Below, piece by piece: positions 34,543 to 43,106 of a DNA stretch of 64,000 nucleotides. The notes under the pieces were generated by a model. That model was not told where the DNA came from and did no database searches. It worked only from the letters and a program-made list of their open reading frames with translations. How positions within the stretch are numbered: position 1 is the stretch's first letter; each line of letters opens with the position of its first letter. The DNA lies in assembly GCF_003387475.1 (NCBI RefSeq), contig NZ_QUNO01000006.1:1-64000 (forward strand), in the 5' to 3' direction. The position numbers and the translations under genes were made by a program. Source of the stretch: Kutzneria buriramensis. GTDB taxonomy: Bacteria; Actinomycetota; Actinomycetes; Mycobacteriales; Pseudonocardiaceae.

Positions 34543-35250
34543 ATGGATCTCGTAGTGAACGAAATCTTCGGCCCGACGGTCCAGGGCGAGGGTCGGTCCC
34601 TGGGACGCAGGTGCGCGTTCCTGCGACTCGGCGGGTGCAACCTGTCGTGCTCGTGGTGTGACACGCCCTATACGTGGGACTGGACCGGGGCCGGCGACAG
34701 CGGCGTCGCCCACGATCCGCGCAAGGAGCTGCACCGCCGCTCGGTGGAGGACGTCCTCGCGGAACTGGTGGAATTCGACACCGACCTGATCGTGATTTCC
34801 GGCGGCGAGCCCCTCGGGCAGCAGGAGCGGCTGATTCCGCTGGTGACGGCGCTGGTGGGGCGCGGCAAGGAAATCGAGATCGAGACCAACGGGACGCACG
34901 CCGCGCACCCCGAACTCGTCGCCGCCGGTGTCCGGTTCAACGTCTCGCCGAAACTGTCGCACTCGGGCGACACCCGCAAGCGCCGGATCGTGCCGGCCGC
35001 TCTCACCAGCCTGTCCGCGGTGTCGGGCAGCACGTTCAAGTTCGTCTGCCGGAACACCCGCGATCTCGACGAGGTGGCCGAGCTGGTGTCCGAATTCGGC
35101 CTGCGTTCGGTGTGGATCATGCCGATCGGGCGCACCGCCGACGATGTCACCAAGCACATGACCGAACTGGCCGACGCGGTGGTCGAGCGTGGCTGGAATC
35201 TGACGACCAGGCTGCACACGTTGTTGTGGGACGACAAACGCGCCGTGTGA
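34543..35250 (+). CDS. queE: 7-carboxy-7-deazaguanine synthase (radical SAM)
   Basis: A 235-residue radical SAM enzyme that converts 6-carboxytetrahydropterin to 7-carboxy-7-deazaguanine (CDG). Cluster cysteines C32, C36 and C39 form the CX3CX2C motif (CNLSCSWCDT). The N-terminal VNEIFGPTVQGEGRSLGR, ISGGEPL, IETNGT and FNVSPKLSHSG are QueE signatures. It is clustered with queD, folE and queC, which together make the preQ0 set. In actinobacterial gene clusters this set supplies pyrrolopyrimidine (deazapurine) metabolites such as toyocamycin. Start at ATG after TAGGAAACGG. Confidence 0.93.
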   Translation: MDLVVNEIFGPTVQGEGRSLGRRCAFLRLGGCNLSCSWCDTPYTWDWTGAGDSGVAHDPRKELHRRSVEDVLAELVEFDTDLIVISGGEPLGQQERLIPLVTALVGRGKEIEIETNGTHAAHPELVAAGVRFNVSPKLSHSGDTRKRRIVPAALTSLSAVSGSTFKFVCRNTRDLDEVAELVSEFGLRSVWIMPIGRTADDVTKHMTELADAVVERGWNLTTRLHTLLWDDKRAV

Positions 35251-35288
35251 GCGACGGCTCACGCGACCGAGAGGGGAAACGCGGCACG

Positions 35289-35651
35289 ATGACGTTTCGA
35301 ATCACGAAGAAATTCGAGTTCTCGGCCAGTCACCAGCTCGCCGGACTGGCCCCCGAACACCAATGCGCCCGAATGCACGGGCACAACTACGTGATCGAGC
35401 TGGAGCTCGGCGCCGAGGACGCGGCGCTGTCGCCGGTCGGCTTCGTCCGGGACTACGGAGAACTGTCGACGATCAAGGCCTGGATCGACAAACAGCTCGA
35501 CCACCGGCATCTGAACGACGTGATGGACAACAACCCGACGGCCGAGAACATGGCGGCCTGGGTCTACCGGACCTGGTCGATGGAGTTTCCCGAGCTGACC
35601 TGTGTGCGCGTTTCCGAAACTCCCAAGACCTGGGCCGAGTACCGGCCGTGA
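35289..35651 (+). CDS. queD: 6-carboxytetrahydropterin synthase
   Basis: A 120-residue PTPS-family enzyme converting dihydroneopterin triphosphate to 6-carboxytetrahydropterin, the QueE substrate. Zn ligands: SASHQL and H30/H32 in CARMHGHNY. C26 is the catalytic cysteine. DHRHLND and PTAENMAAW complete the family pattern. A GAGGGGAA sequence precedes the ATG. Lies between queE and folE in one operon. Confidence 0.93.
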   Translation: MTFRITKKFEFSASHQLAGLAPEHQCARMHGHNYVIELELGAEDAALSPVGFVRDYGELSTIKAWIDKQLDHRHLNDVMDNNPTAENMAAWVYRTWSMEFPELTCVRVSETPKTWAEYRP

Positions 35652-35689
35652 CGGCAGTGCCCGGCGCAGCCCCGACGAAAGGTGACCGC

Positions 35690-36280
35690 ATGTCGGTGAC
35701 GGACTTGGACCTCGACGGCGACCCAGCGGTGTCGAGGACCGCGGAGGACCCGTTGGTCGACCTCGCCCGCCAGCTGTTGAAGGAGATCGGCGAGGACCCG
35801 AATCGCGACGGACTGCGCGACACGCCCGCGCGGTTCGCCCGCTGGTGGCGAGAGTTCATCAACTACGACACCGGTTCGCTGGGCACGCTGTTCGAGTCCG
35901 TCGGCACGAGTCAGCTGGTGGTCGTCTCCGACATCCAGGTGTGGTCGCTGTGCGAGCACCACCTCCTGCCGTTCAACTGCTCCATCACGATCGCCTACCG
36001 CCCGACGGGCCAACTGCTCGGCCTCTCCAAATTCGCGCGGGTGGCCCATCAGTACGCGCACAAGCTTCAGGTCCAGGAGCGCCTCGTGGACCAGATCGCG
36101 CTCGAGATCAGCACGCTGAGCGGCGCCTCGGACGTCGCGGTCATCGCGAAGGGCGAGCACCTCTGCATGACGATGCGCGGCATCAAGGCCGCCGCGCAGA
36201 TGACGTCGACCGCGTACCGAGGAGCGTTCGGCACCGACTCCGGGCTCCGCGGCGAGCTGTTCGACCTGCTCCGGGCGTGA
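35690..36280 (+). CDS. folE: GTP cyclohydrolase I
   Basis: A 196-residue GTP cyclohydrolase IA making dihydroneopterin triphosphate from GTP, the entry point to folate and deazaguanine pathways. Zn-binding C88 and H91 (LCEHHLLPF) and C159 (EHLCMTMRGI) have standard spacing. GLRDTPARFARWWREF and GLSKFARVAHQYA are typical. Its place within queE-queD-folE-queC implies a dedicated copy feeding the deazaguanine branch. RBS GAAAGGTGACCGC. Confidence 0.95.
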   Translation: MSVTDLDLDGDPAVSRTAEDPLVDLARQLLKEIGEDPNRDGLRDTPARFARWWREFINYDTGSLGTLFESVGTSQLVVVSDIQVWSLCEHHLLPFNCSITIAYRPTGQLLGLSKFARVAHQYAHKLQVQERLVDQIALEISTLSGASDVAVIAKGEHLCMTMRGIKAAAQMTSTAYRGAFGTDSGLRGELFDLLRA

Positions 36281-36331
36281 CGTGCCAGCCGGGGCCGAAT
36301 GCGATGGCCCGGTCGATAGGAATGGACAACG

Positions 36332-37312
36332 ATGAACACCAACAACTCCACGACGCCGGCGGAAGCGGTGCGGCTGCTTCCCGAGCTGGACGCGGACCGG
36401 CTGGTGGCCGACCTCATGACCGCGCGCGGCCACCTGTGGGATGAGCAGAGCTCATTCGTGAACGGGAGGGTGTCGCGGTGGGCCGAACAGGACTGGCGCT
36501 GCCTCCCGGTGCGCAGCCCCGGCGGCGACAAGGCCCGCACCGACCCGGGCGGCCCGGGCAGCGCGGAGTTCGCCGACACCGAGTGGCTGGACCACATGCC
36601 TTACGTTCGTGAGGTCCTGCGCTCGATTCCCGGGACCCTCTACGCGGTCCGCTTCATGGATCTCGGGCCCGACACCATCGGATACCCCCACACCGATCCG
36701 AAGTTCGCCCCGGACTGGGGCATGGCCCGGCTGCACATCCCGGTCATCACCCACGAGAAGGCCTCGCTGGACCTCGACGGCGTGATTCACCGGTGGCAGC
36801 CCGGGGAGTTCTGGTTCGGCGACTTCAGCCGCAAGCACCAGATCCAGAACCTCGGTCCCGAACACCGGGTGCACCTCGTGGTGGACGTGCTCGTCACACC
36901 GGAACTGGCGCAGCTGTTCCCGGCCGACTGGGCCGACTACTTCGCCGGCCCCGAGGTGCTCTACAACCGCCCGGCGGTGGCCGTGACCGACGACGAGCGG
37001 CGCGCCGCGCGGTGTTCCTTCGACGCGCCGGCGCACCTGCTGGAGATCGAGGTGTTCGGGTCGCTGACCGGCGAGCAGCCGCAGGCCACCTTCACCGTGG
37101 TCGACACCGGCACGGGGCTCGCCGTGCGATCTCCCGAGGACCACCTCTTCCCGCTGACAGCCCTCGGCGGACACGAGTACCGCCTGGTCGGGTGGAGCGA
37201 GGAGCGGACCATCGCCCTGCGGCTGGACGGTGCGCGGCCCGAAGCCGAGGTGACCTACCGCAAGGGCCGCCGGTCGTCGCGGCTGTCCGTCCCGGCCACG
37301 CCGGCGGCGTGA
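36332..37312 (+). CDS. Aspartyl/asparaginyl beta-hydroxylase-type 2OG oxygenase
   Basis: A 326-residue protein whose middle (~95-200) matches the aspartyl/asparaginyl beta-hydroxylase family (PF05118), Fe(II)/2-oxoglutarate enzymes. It has YAVRFMDLGPDTIGYPHTDP (putative H-x-D), ARLHIPVITH, WQPGEFWFGDFSRKHQIQN and HRVHLVVDVL. A C-terminal ~100-residue beta-rich extension is of unknown role. Members in NRPS clusters hydroxylate Asp, Asn or other amino acids, free or carrier-bound. Located between folE and queC, so action on a deazaguanine-linked substrate is also conceivable. Confidence 0.8.
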   Translation: MNTNNSTTPAEAVRLLPELDADRLVADLMTARGHLWDEQSSFVNGRVSRWAEQDWRCLPVRSPGGDKARTDPGGPGSAEFADTEWLDHMPYVREVLRSIPGTLYAVRFMDLGPDTIGYPHTDPKFAPDWGMARLHIPVITHEKASLDLDGVIHRWQPGEFWFGDFSRKHQIQNLGPEHRVHLVVDVLVTPELAQLFPADWADYFAGPEVLYNRPAVAVTDDERRAARCSFDAPAHLLEIEVFGSLTGEQPQATFTVVDTGTGLAVRSPEDHLFPLTALGGHEYRLVGWSEERTIALRLDGARPEAEVTYRKGRRSSRLSVPATPAA

Positions 37313-37361
37313 CGCAACCTCCTGGTCCTCCGTCCCCCATCTGCCTGCGGGAAGGCGACGC

Positions 37362-38051
37362 ATGCCGAAAACTGTCGCAATCGTGTCCGGCGGTCTGGAC
37401 TCGGTCACCATGGCCTACCACCTCCAGGCGCAAGGACACACGCTCCACCTGCTGTCCGTGAACTACGGCCAGCGCCACCTCGTCGAGCACGAGTTCGCCG
37501 AGAAGACGGCCCGTACGCTCGGGGTGCCGCACGACGTCGTCGACCTCAGCACCGTCGGCAAGTTCCTGAGCGGTTCCTCACTCACCGATGCGACCGTCGA
37601 CGTGCCGGATCACCAGGACGGGTCGTCCGGCACGAGCCCGAACGTCGTGCCCAACCGCAATGCCCTGCTGTTGTCCGTCGCCTTCGCGGTGGCCGTCGCC
37701 GAGACGGCGGAGGCGGTGGCCGTCGGCGTCGTCGACGACCTGAACGCCGCGCCGGACAGCAATGCCGCGTTCATCGATTCCTTCATCGCCATGGAGCGGA
37801 TCGCCACCCGCGGCTACGCCCATCCCGACCTGGCCCTGATCGCGCCGCTGGTCAGGCTGCGCAAGAGCGAGGTCGTGTCGCTGGGCGAGGAACTCGGCGT
37901 CCCGTGGGCCGAGACCTGGAGCTGTTTCCGCGGCGACGCCCTGCAGTGCGGGCGGTGCGCCGCCTGCCGGGAGCGGCAGGCGGCGTTCCGGGACGCCGGC
38001 GTGACCGACCCGACGACCTACCAGACGAGCGACTCGAAGGAGCTGGCATGA
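37362..38051 (+). CDS. queC: QueC-family ATP-dependent enzyme (7-cyano-7-deazaguanine synthase-like), divergent
   Basis: A 229-residue PP-loop enzyme. QueC converts 7-carboxy-7-deazaguanine with ammonia and ATP to preQ0 (nitrile). The pyrophosphatase loop SGGLDS (9-14), VVPNRNALLLSVAFA and four zinc cysteines C188, C196, C199 and C202 (SCFRGDALQCGRCAACRER) are intact. However, the family motif GV-A-D---YPDCRPEF is replaced at residues 122-137 by GVVDDLNAAPDSNAAF, losing the conserved D-C-R. The substrate or the amine coupled may therefore differ. RBS GGGAAGG. Stop overlaps the next gene (ATGA). Confidence 0.85.
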   Translation: MPKTVAIVSGGLDSVTMAYHLQAQGHTLHLLSVNYGQRHLVEHEFAEKTARTLGVPHDVVDLSTVGKFLSGSSLTDATVDVPDHQDGSSGTSPNVVPNRNALLLSVAFAVAVAETAEAVAVGVVDDLNAAPDSNAAFIDSFIAMERIATRGYAHPDLALIAPLVRLRKSEVVSLGEELGVPWAETWSCFRGDALQCGRCAACRERQAAFRDAGVTDPTTYQTSDSKELA

Positions 38052-39070
38052 CCGACCGCTTTCCCGTGCTCGACCTCCGGGACGCCGACGGTTCGGCCGA
38101 GGCCCGGGCGGAGTTCCTGGACCGGTTGCGCACGGCCATCCACGAGATCGGTTTCTTCCAGCTCGTCGGCCACGGCATCGAGGACGCCGACGACATGCTG
38201 GAGCTGGCCCGCCGGTTCTTCGCGCTGCCCGAGGCCGACCGGCTCGCGCTGAACATCCTGGACTCGCCGCTGTTCCGCGGCTATTCCGAACTCGGTCGCG
38301 AACACACCAAGGGCATTCCCGACCAGCGCCAGCAGCTGGACATCGGGCCGGAGCAGCCGGCGCGGACCGCCGCGCCCGGCGAGCCCGCCTACCGGTGCCT
38401 GATCGGCCCGAACGAGTGGCCCGCGGCGATGCCGGAGCTGCGCCCGGCCATCGAGTCGTGGATCACCCGGCTGACCGACCTGTCGCACCGGCTGCTGCGG
38501 CTGATGCTCGAGTCGCTCGACGCCCCCGCCGGGTTCCTCGACGACGTGGTCGACCCGGACCCGCAGATCCACCTGAAGCTCCTGCACTACCCGGGCCCCG
38601 CGCAGCCGCTCCCGGACGCGGACGCCGGCCAGGGGACCGGCATCCACAACGACCTCGGGCTGCTCACCCTGCTCGTGCAGGACGACAACGGCGGCCTCCA
38701 GGTCGCGGTGGAGGACGACCAGTTCGCCGACGTGCCGGTGGTCCCCGGGGCGTTCGTGGTCAACCTGGGGGAACTGCTGGAGGTGGCCACGCGGGGCTAT
38801 GTGCGCGCCACCCTGCACCGGGTGGTCCGGCCCGCCCCGGGCGTCGACCGCTACTCGATCCCGTTCTTCTTCAACCCCCGGCTGGACGCCACCATGCAGC
38901 CGCTGCCCAGCCCGTACGTCGCGGGCGCCGACGGGGCCACCGACGACGCCGACAACCCGCTGTTCGCCCTCTACGGCGACAACGTCATGAAGGGGCTGAT
39001 CCGCTCCTTCCCCGACATCGTCGCCCGCCACCACCCCGCCCTGGCCGCCGGCGCCGCGTCCAGGGGCTGA
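38048..39070 (+). CDS. Isopenicillin N synthase-like 2OG/Fe(II) oxygenase
   Basis: A 340-residue non-heme iron oxygenase of the IPNS/2OG family: N-terminal FPVLDLRDADG and AIHEIGFFQLVGHGIE, then facial-triad H200 and D202 (GIHNDLGLLTLL) and H257 (ATLHRVV), plus the co-substrate arginine motif DRYSIPFFFNP. These enzymes hydroxylate, desaturate or cyclise small molecules. It is translationally coupled to queC through ATGA, which suggests a linked step. The frame is open further upstream inside queC, but homology and RBS support the ATG. Confidence 0.88.
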   Translation: MTDRFPVLDLRDADGSAEARAEFLDRLRTAIHEIGFFQLVGHGIEDADDMLELARRFFALPEADRLALNILDSPLFRGYSELGREHTKGIPDQRQQLDIGPEQPARTAAPGEPAYRCLIGPNEWPAAMPELRPAIESWITRLTDLSHRLLRLMLESLDAPAGFLDDVVDPDPQIHLKLLHYPGPAQPLPDADAGQGTGIHNDLGLLTLLVQDDNGGLQVAVEDDQFADVPVVPGAFVVNLGELLEVATRGYVRATLHRVVRPAPGVDRYSIPFFFNPRLDATMQPLPSPYVAGADGATDDADNPLFALYGDNVMKGLIRSFPDIVARHHPALAAGAASRG

Positions 39071-39090
39071 CCCGAGGCAGAGCAGATCTC

Positions 39091-40914
39091 ATGAGAGTCA
39101 ACCTTCTCGGGCCGCTCCAGGCCTTCGGCGACGACCCCCGCGTCGACCTGGCGCCGGCCGCCCAGAAAGTGCGTCAGACACTGGCGTTGCTCGTGCTCAG
39201 GGCGGGCCAGGTGGTGCGGTTCGAACACCTCATGGACGAGCTGTGGGACGGCGACTCGCCGGCCAGCGCGCTCACCGCGATGCAGACCTACGTGTACCAG
39301 CTCAGGAAGCGGTTCTCGCTGGGGAATCCGAGGAGCGGCGGCGCGGTGCGGCCGGCGGGGCCGCAGCTGGTCACGGTGGACAGCGGATACCAGCTGTCGC
39401 TGCCGGCCGAGCACGTGGACGGCCTACGGTGCGAGCCGCTGCTTGCGCGGGCCCGGGCGGAGTTCGGTGACGGGGACTTCGCCCGGGCCCGCGACACGGC
39501 CGCCGAGGCGCTGCGGTTGTGGCGGGACGACGCCCTGGTGGACGTCCGGAAGGGACCCGTGCTGACCGCGGAGGCGGCTCGTCTGAAGGAGCTGCGGGCC
39601 GGTGCGCAGCACCTGCGTATCGAATCCGACCTCCATCTCGGCCGGCACCACGAGGTGCTCGACGAACTCGCGTCGATGGCCGGGCGGGAGCCGACGGACG
39701 AACGGGCCCAGGGCAACCTGATGACGGCTCTCTACCGCATGGATCGGCGGGCGGAGGCGCTCCAGGTCTACCGGCGGGCCCGCGAGCGGATCGCCTCCGA
39801 GCTGGGGCTCGATCCGTCGCCCCAACTCCAGGCCCTGCACACGGCCGTGCTCACGTCGGACGAGGCGCTGCTGCGTCCCGCCGGGCGACTCACGGCCGTG
39901 AGGGCGGCGACCAGGGCGCCCCGCCACCTGCCCGCGCCGCGTGAGCGTCTGGTCGGACGCGCCGACCAGCTCGCGCGCCTCACCGCGGCGCTGGCCGGCC
40001 GGTCGCGGGCGGATCGGCCGGTCGCGGTCGTGGGCGGCGGCCCTGGCACCGGCAAAAGCGAGCTGTGCTTGCACGCCGCGCACCAGGTCAGCGGTCACTA
40101 CCCGGACGGGCGGCTCTACGCGCGGCTGCGTGACGGCGCCGGCCAGCGGGTGCCGTCCGCCGAGATCCTCCGCTCGTTCCTGCGTGGACTCGGCGCGACC
40201 GAGGAGCAGCTGCGCCTGGGCACGACCGATCTGAGCCTGCTGTTCCGCACCTGGACCGCAGACCAGCGCGTCCTGGTGGTACTCGACGACGTGTGCGACG
40301 CCCGGGACCTGACACCGCTGCTGCCGTCGGGCGCCGGCTGCGGCGTGATCATCGGCAGCCGGCGGCGGCTGTTCGTGTCCTCCTCGGCGGTCCATGTCGA
40401 ATTGGGCGGGCTGTCCTTCGAGGACTGCCTGCGCCTGTTGGCATCCTCGGTGCCGACACATCGGATCACCATGAATCCGGACGGGCTGCAACGGCTGGTC
40501 CGGTTGTGCTGGGGGCTGCCCGGCGCGCTCTTCGCGGTCGCCTCGCAGCTGCGTCGCCGTCCACATTGGACTGCTCGGCAGGCCACCGCCTGGGTTCTCG
40601 CGTCCGACAGCGATCCGCTGGGCGTGCGGGCCGGCTTCGACCGGACGCTGGCGACGCTGCCCGCCGAGTCGCGGCCCCTGGCGTACGCGTTGCTGTCTCC
40701 CGGAGCTGCCGACCGGCTCACGCCGGCGCTGGTCGCGGCGGCCCTGCGAATCGGCGACCAGCAGGCCGAGGACCTGTTGGAGGAGCTGGCGGAGAGCTAC
40801 TTGGTGCGCGCGCAGCAGCCGTGCGTGGACGGCCGGTTCTCCTACGAATGGGAGCCGGGCGTGCGCTCGTTCGCGGCGCGGCCGGACAGCCCGCCGGTCA
40901 TGCGCTCCGCCTGA
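39091..40914 (+). CDS. AfsR/SARP-family pathway-specific regulator with NB-ARC domain
   Basis: A 607-residue activator. An N-terminal OmpR-type winged helix (1-~100; MRVNLLGPLQAFGDDPRVDL) is followed by a bacterial transcriptional activation domain (~110-255, ending YRRARERIASELGLDPSPQL). The NB-ARC ATPase has Walker A GGGPGTGKSE (~315-324) and VLVVLDDV. SARPs bind tandem heptads 11 bp apart overlapping -35 regions; two such sites are seen in this cluster (44328 and 56228). It lies inside the plus-strand operon, so it may be autoregulated. No TPR part follows the ATPase. Confidence 0.9.
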   Translation: MRVNLLGPLQAFGDDPRVDLAPAAQKVRQTLALLVLRAGQVVRFEHLMDELWDGDSPASALTAMQTYVYQLRKRFSLGNPRSGGAVRPAGPQLVTVDSGYQLSLPAEHVDGLRCEPLLARARAEFGDGDFARARDTAAEALRLWRDDALVDVRKGPVLTAEAARLKELRAGAQHLRIESDLHLGRHHEVLDELASMAGREPTDERAQGNLMTALYRMDRRAEALQVYRRARERIASELGLDPSPQLQALHTAVLTSDEALLRPAGRLTAVRAATRAPRHLPAPRERLVGRADQLARLTAALAGRSRADRPVAVVGGGPGTGKSELCLHAAHQVSGHYPDGRLYARLRDGAGQRVPSAEILRSFLRGLGATEEQLRLGTTDLSLLFRTWTADQRVLVVLDDVCDARDLTPLLPSGAGCGVIIGSRRRLFVSSSAVHVELGGLSFEDCLRLLASSVPTHRITMNPDGLQRLVRLCWGLPGALFAVASQLRRRPHWTARQATAWVLASDSDPLGVRAGFDRTLATLPAESRPLAYALLSPGAADRLTPALVAAALRIGDQQAEDLLEELAESYLVRAQQPCVDGRFSYEWEPGVRSFAARPDSPPVMRSA

Positions 40915-40982
40915 CGGTGACAGTGCCGCAACGACGTAGCGAATCGAGGTCGAATGCATTGCCCGATCCAGGGAGAACTGTG

Positions 40983-42251
40983 ATGCTGCAGCGCCCGAAA
41001 CTCGTCCTCGTGGGTTTGTTGTCCGTGTTCCCGTGGGTGTTCGAGGCCGCCGAGCGGGCCGGCGTCGATCTGATCCTGGTTCCCCGGGGAGACGACAAAC
41101 GAGAGCGCGCCGAGCAGGCGAAGGCAGTGGTCGAGCTGCTGCCGCTGGACATCGAGGGGGACCCGGACGGCGCGTTGGCCGCGCTGATCGAGCGCTATCG
41201 GCGGGAACCCTTCGACGGCATCATGGCGGGCAACGAGAAGGTCATCCCGTTCGTGGCGCGCGCCGCCCGGGAGTTCGGCCTCGCCGGGTTGACCGAACCG
41301 ACGGCGGAGGTGGTGCGCGACAAGCGCGTCATGCGCCAACGGCTGCTGGAGGCCGGTCTGGGCGTGCCCGGCTTCGTGGTCATCAAGGATCCCGCCAACT
41401 GGGCCGACGCGCTGACCCTGCGGTTCCCGGTGGTGGTCAAACCGGCGGACGGCCACTCCAGCTTCGGGGTGATCCGCGCGGATGACCGGGACAGCCTCGA
41501 AGAGGTCGTGGCCCGCACCTGGAAGCTCGTCGAAGCCCACCTCGGCGCCCCGGACGGGACGGCCTCGGACGCCGCCGTGCTGGTCGAGGAGTACCTGGAC
41601 GGGCCGGAGATCTCCGCCGAATCCCTGGTGCACCAGGGGCAGGTGCGGGTCTGCGCCGTCAGCTGGAAGGGCGAGCTGACGGGGCCCTACTTCGAGGAGA
41701 GCACACTGCGGGCCCCGGCCCAGCTGCCGGCCGAGATCCTCGCCGCGATCGAGGCGGAGGTGATCGGCGCGCACCGCGCCTTCGGTGTCACGCAAGGCTC
41801 GATGCACACCGAGCTCCGACTGGTCGGCGGGGTGCGGCCGGTGCTGCTGGAGATGGCCGCGCGCCTGGGCGGCGGGGGCAACATGCACCATCTCGTCCAC
41901 GTCGGCAGCGGCATCGACCTGGCCGCCGAGGCGTTGCGCGTCCACCTCGGCCAGGAGCCGGTCTGCTGGCGGGAGGAGCCGGTTCCGACCGGCCATGCGG
42001 CGGTCTATCTGGTGCCGATCGGCGGCGGCGGGCGGGTCAAGCGGATCCACGGCCTGGACGAGGTGCGTGCCGACCCGAGGGTGGACTACGTGGTGCAGAC
42101 CGCGGGCCCCGGCTCGGTGCTGCGGGCCTATCCGGACTGGTCCGGAAATCCGGCCGTCGTGCTGTCCCATCACGACTCGGACGCGGAAGCGGCGGCCTAC
42201 CTCGACCACCTCGCCCGGACCCTGCGCGTCGAGTACGAGGCCCAGGACTGA
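40983..42251 (+). CDS. ATP-grasp ligase (L-amino acid ligase-like)
   Basis: A 422-residue ATP-grasp enzyme: KPADGHSSFGVIRA (ATP-binding glycine-rich region), LVEEYLDGPEISAESLVH and the metal/ATP site MHTELRLV...PVLLEMAARLGGGG. This resembles BacD/DdaF-type carboxylate-amine ligases, which join amino acids via acyl phosphates. In dapdiamide biosynthesis an ATP-grasp enzyme works together with a diaminopropionate pathway, and the same combination occurs here. It could couple an amino acid, or a 7-deazaguanine carboxylate, to the peptide. ATG with GGGAGA six bases upstream. Confidence 0.85.
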   Translation: MLQRPKLVLVGLLSVFPWVFEAAERAGVDLILVPRGDDKRERAEQAKAVVELLPLDIEGDPDGALAALIERYRREPFDGIMAGNEKVIPFVARAAREFGLAGLTEPTAEVVRDKRVMRQRLLEAGLGVPGFVVIKDPANWADALTLRFPVVVKPADGHSSFGVIRADDRDSLEEVVARTWKLVEAHLGAPDGTASDAAVLVEEYLDGPEISAESLVHQGQVRVCAVSWKGELTGPYFEESTLRAPAQLPAEILAAIEAEVIGAHRAFGVTQGSMHTELRLVGGVRPVLLEMAARLGGGGNMHHLVHVGSGIDLAAEALRVHLGQEPVCWREEPVPTGHAAVYLVPIGGGGRVKRIHGLDEVRADPRVDYVVQTAGPGSVLRAYPDWSGNPAVVLSHHDSDAEAAAYLDHLARTLRVEYEAQD

Positions 42252-42292
42252 GCACACACGAACCGGGGACACCCGTGCAAAGGGGAAACACC

Positions 42293-43033
42293 ATGACCGA
42301 CAGCACCATCACCACGCCGACCACCAGCCGGCGTGACGGCGTGCCCACCTTCTCCGGCCAGGTACGCCGCGACGGCTTCGTCATCATGCGCCGGCACGAG
42401 CTGGCCGGGCTGGTCGGGAGCGCCGACCTGGAGGAACTCCGCGGCGCGTTCGAGAACCTGCCGGTCGATACCCAGGTCGACGGCGTCGACGTCTACCGCG
42501 AGCGCCGCTACGGCCGGCTGCGGGTCGACGTCGACGGCGAGGCCGTCGGCTTCGAGGTCCTGCCCAACGCCGTCTTCCGTCAGGACTCCATCCCGCTGTG
42601 GAAGGGCAAGGACCGGGTCTTCGAGCCGGTCGCCGAGGAGGTCCTGCTCAGCCCCGGCCTGCGCGCCCTGGTCAGCTTCGACGCCCGGATGGCCACCGCG
42701 ATCAACGGCAACACCTCGTGGCGGGTCGGGATTCACCTGGTCCGGGTCGTCGCGCGCGCCGGCAGCGACGGCCTGCCCACCCCCGAGGGCCGCCACCGCG
42801 ACGGCCACACCTGTGTGGGCCTGCACCTGATGCGCCGCGAAGGCGTCACCGGAGGCGTGTCCACCGTGCACCCCAACGACGGCAGCCCCGCGGTGCGGAC
42901 CACTCTGCTGGAGCCGCTCGACTCGATGTTCTTCGACGACAACATGATCACCCACGAGGTCTCGCCGGCGGTTGCCGAGGGATCATCGGGTGTGCGGGAC
43001 ATGCTCCAGGTCGACTTCAACCCGATGGCCTGA
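42293..43033 (+). CDS. 2OG-Fe dioxygenase of the isoleucine hydroxylase type (PF10014-like)
   Basis: A 246-residue protein resembling the family that includes Bacillus L-isoleucine 4-hydroxylase. Conserved points are FVIMRRHELAGL, YGRLRVD, GIHLVRVVA, H168-R-D170 in EGRHRDGHTCVGLHLM as the H-x-D, and H221 in MITHEVSP. These enzymes hydroxylate free aliphatic amino acids, so it likely prepares a hydroxylated NRPS substrate. It is last in the plus-strand operon and followed by a very strong terminator. RBS AGGGGA. The third distinct 2OG oxygenase family in the cluster. Confidence 0.8.
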   Translation: MTDSTITTPTTSRRDGVPTFSGQVRRDGFVIMRRHELAGLVGSADLEELRGAFENLPVDTQVDGVDVYRERRYGRLRVDVDGEAVGFEVLPNAVFRQDSIPLWKGKDRVFEPVAEEVLLSPGLRALVSFDARMATAINGNTSWRVGIHLVRVVARAGSDGLPTPEGRHRDGHTCVGLHLMRREGVTGGVSTVHPNDGSPAVRTTLLEPLDSMFFDDNMITHEVSPAVAEGSSGVRDMLQVDFNPMA

Positions 43034-43060
43034 GCACTCGGCGTGGTGGCAGCCACGAAC

Positions 43061-43100
43061 CCGGGCCGGCTCCCGTGGAATTTCACGGGAGCCGGCCCGG
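43061..43100. terminator. Strong bidirectional stem-loop, 17-bp arms
   Basis: CCGGGCCGGCTCCCGTG and CACGGGAGCCGGCCCGG pair perfectly around the 6-nt loop GAATTT. It sits between the stops of two convergent genes and can end both transcripts. Confidence 0.9.
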
Positions 43101-43106
43101 TCGGCG

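Noticed and set aside
34543-38051. que genes as part of tRNA queuosine synthesis
   Set aside because: No tgt, queF, queA or queG is nearby. The set is embedded in an NRPS cluster with oxygenases and a SARP. A housekeeping role is not formally excluded.
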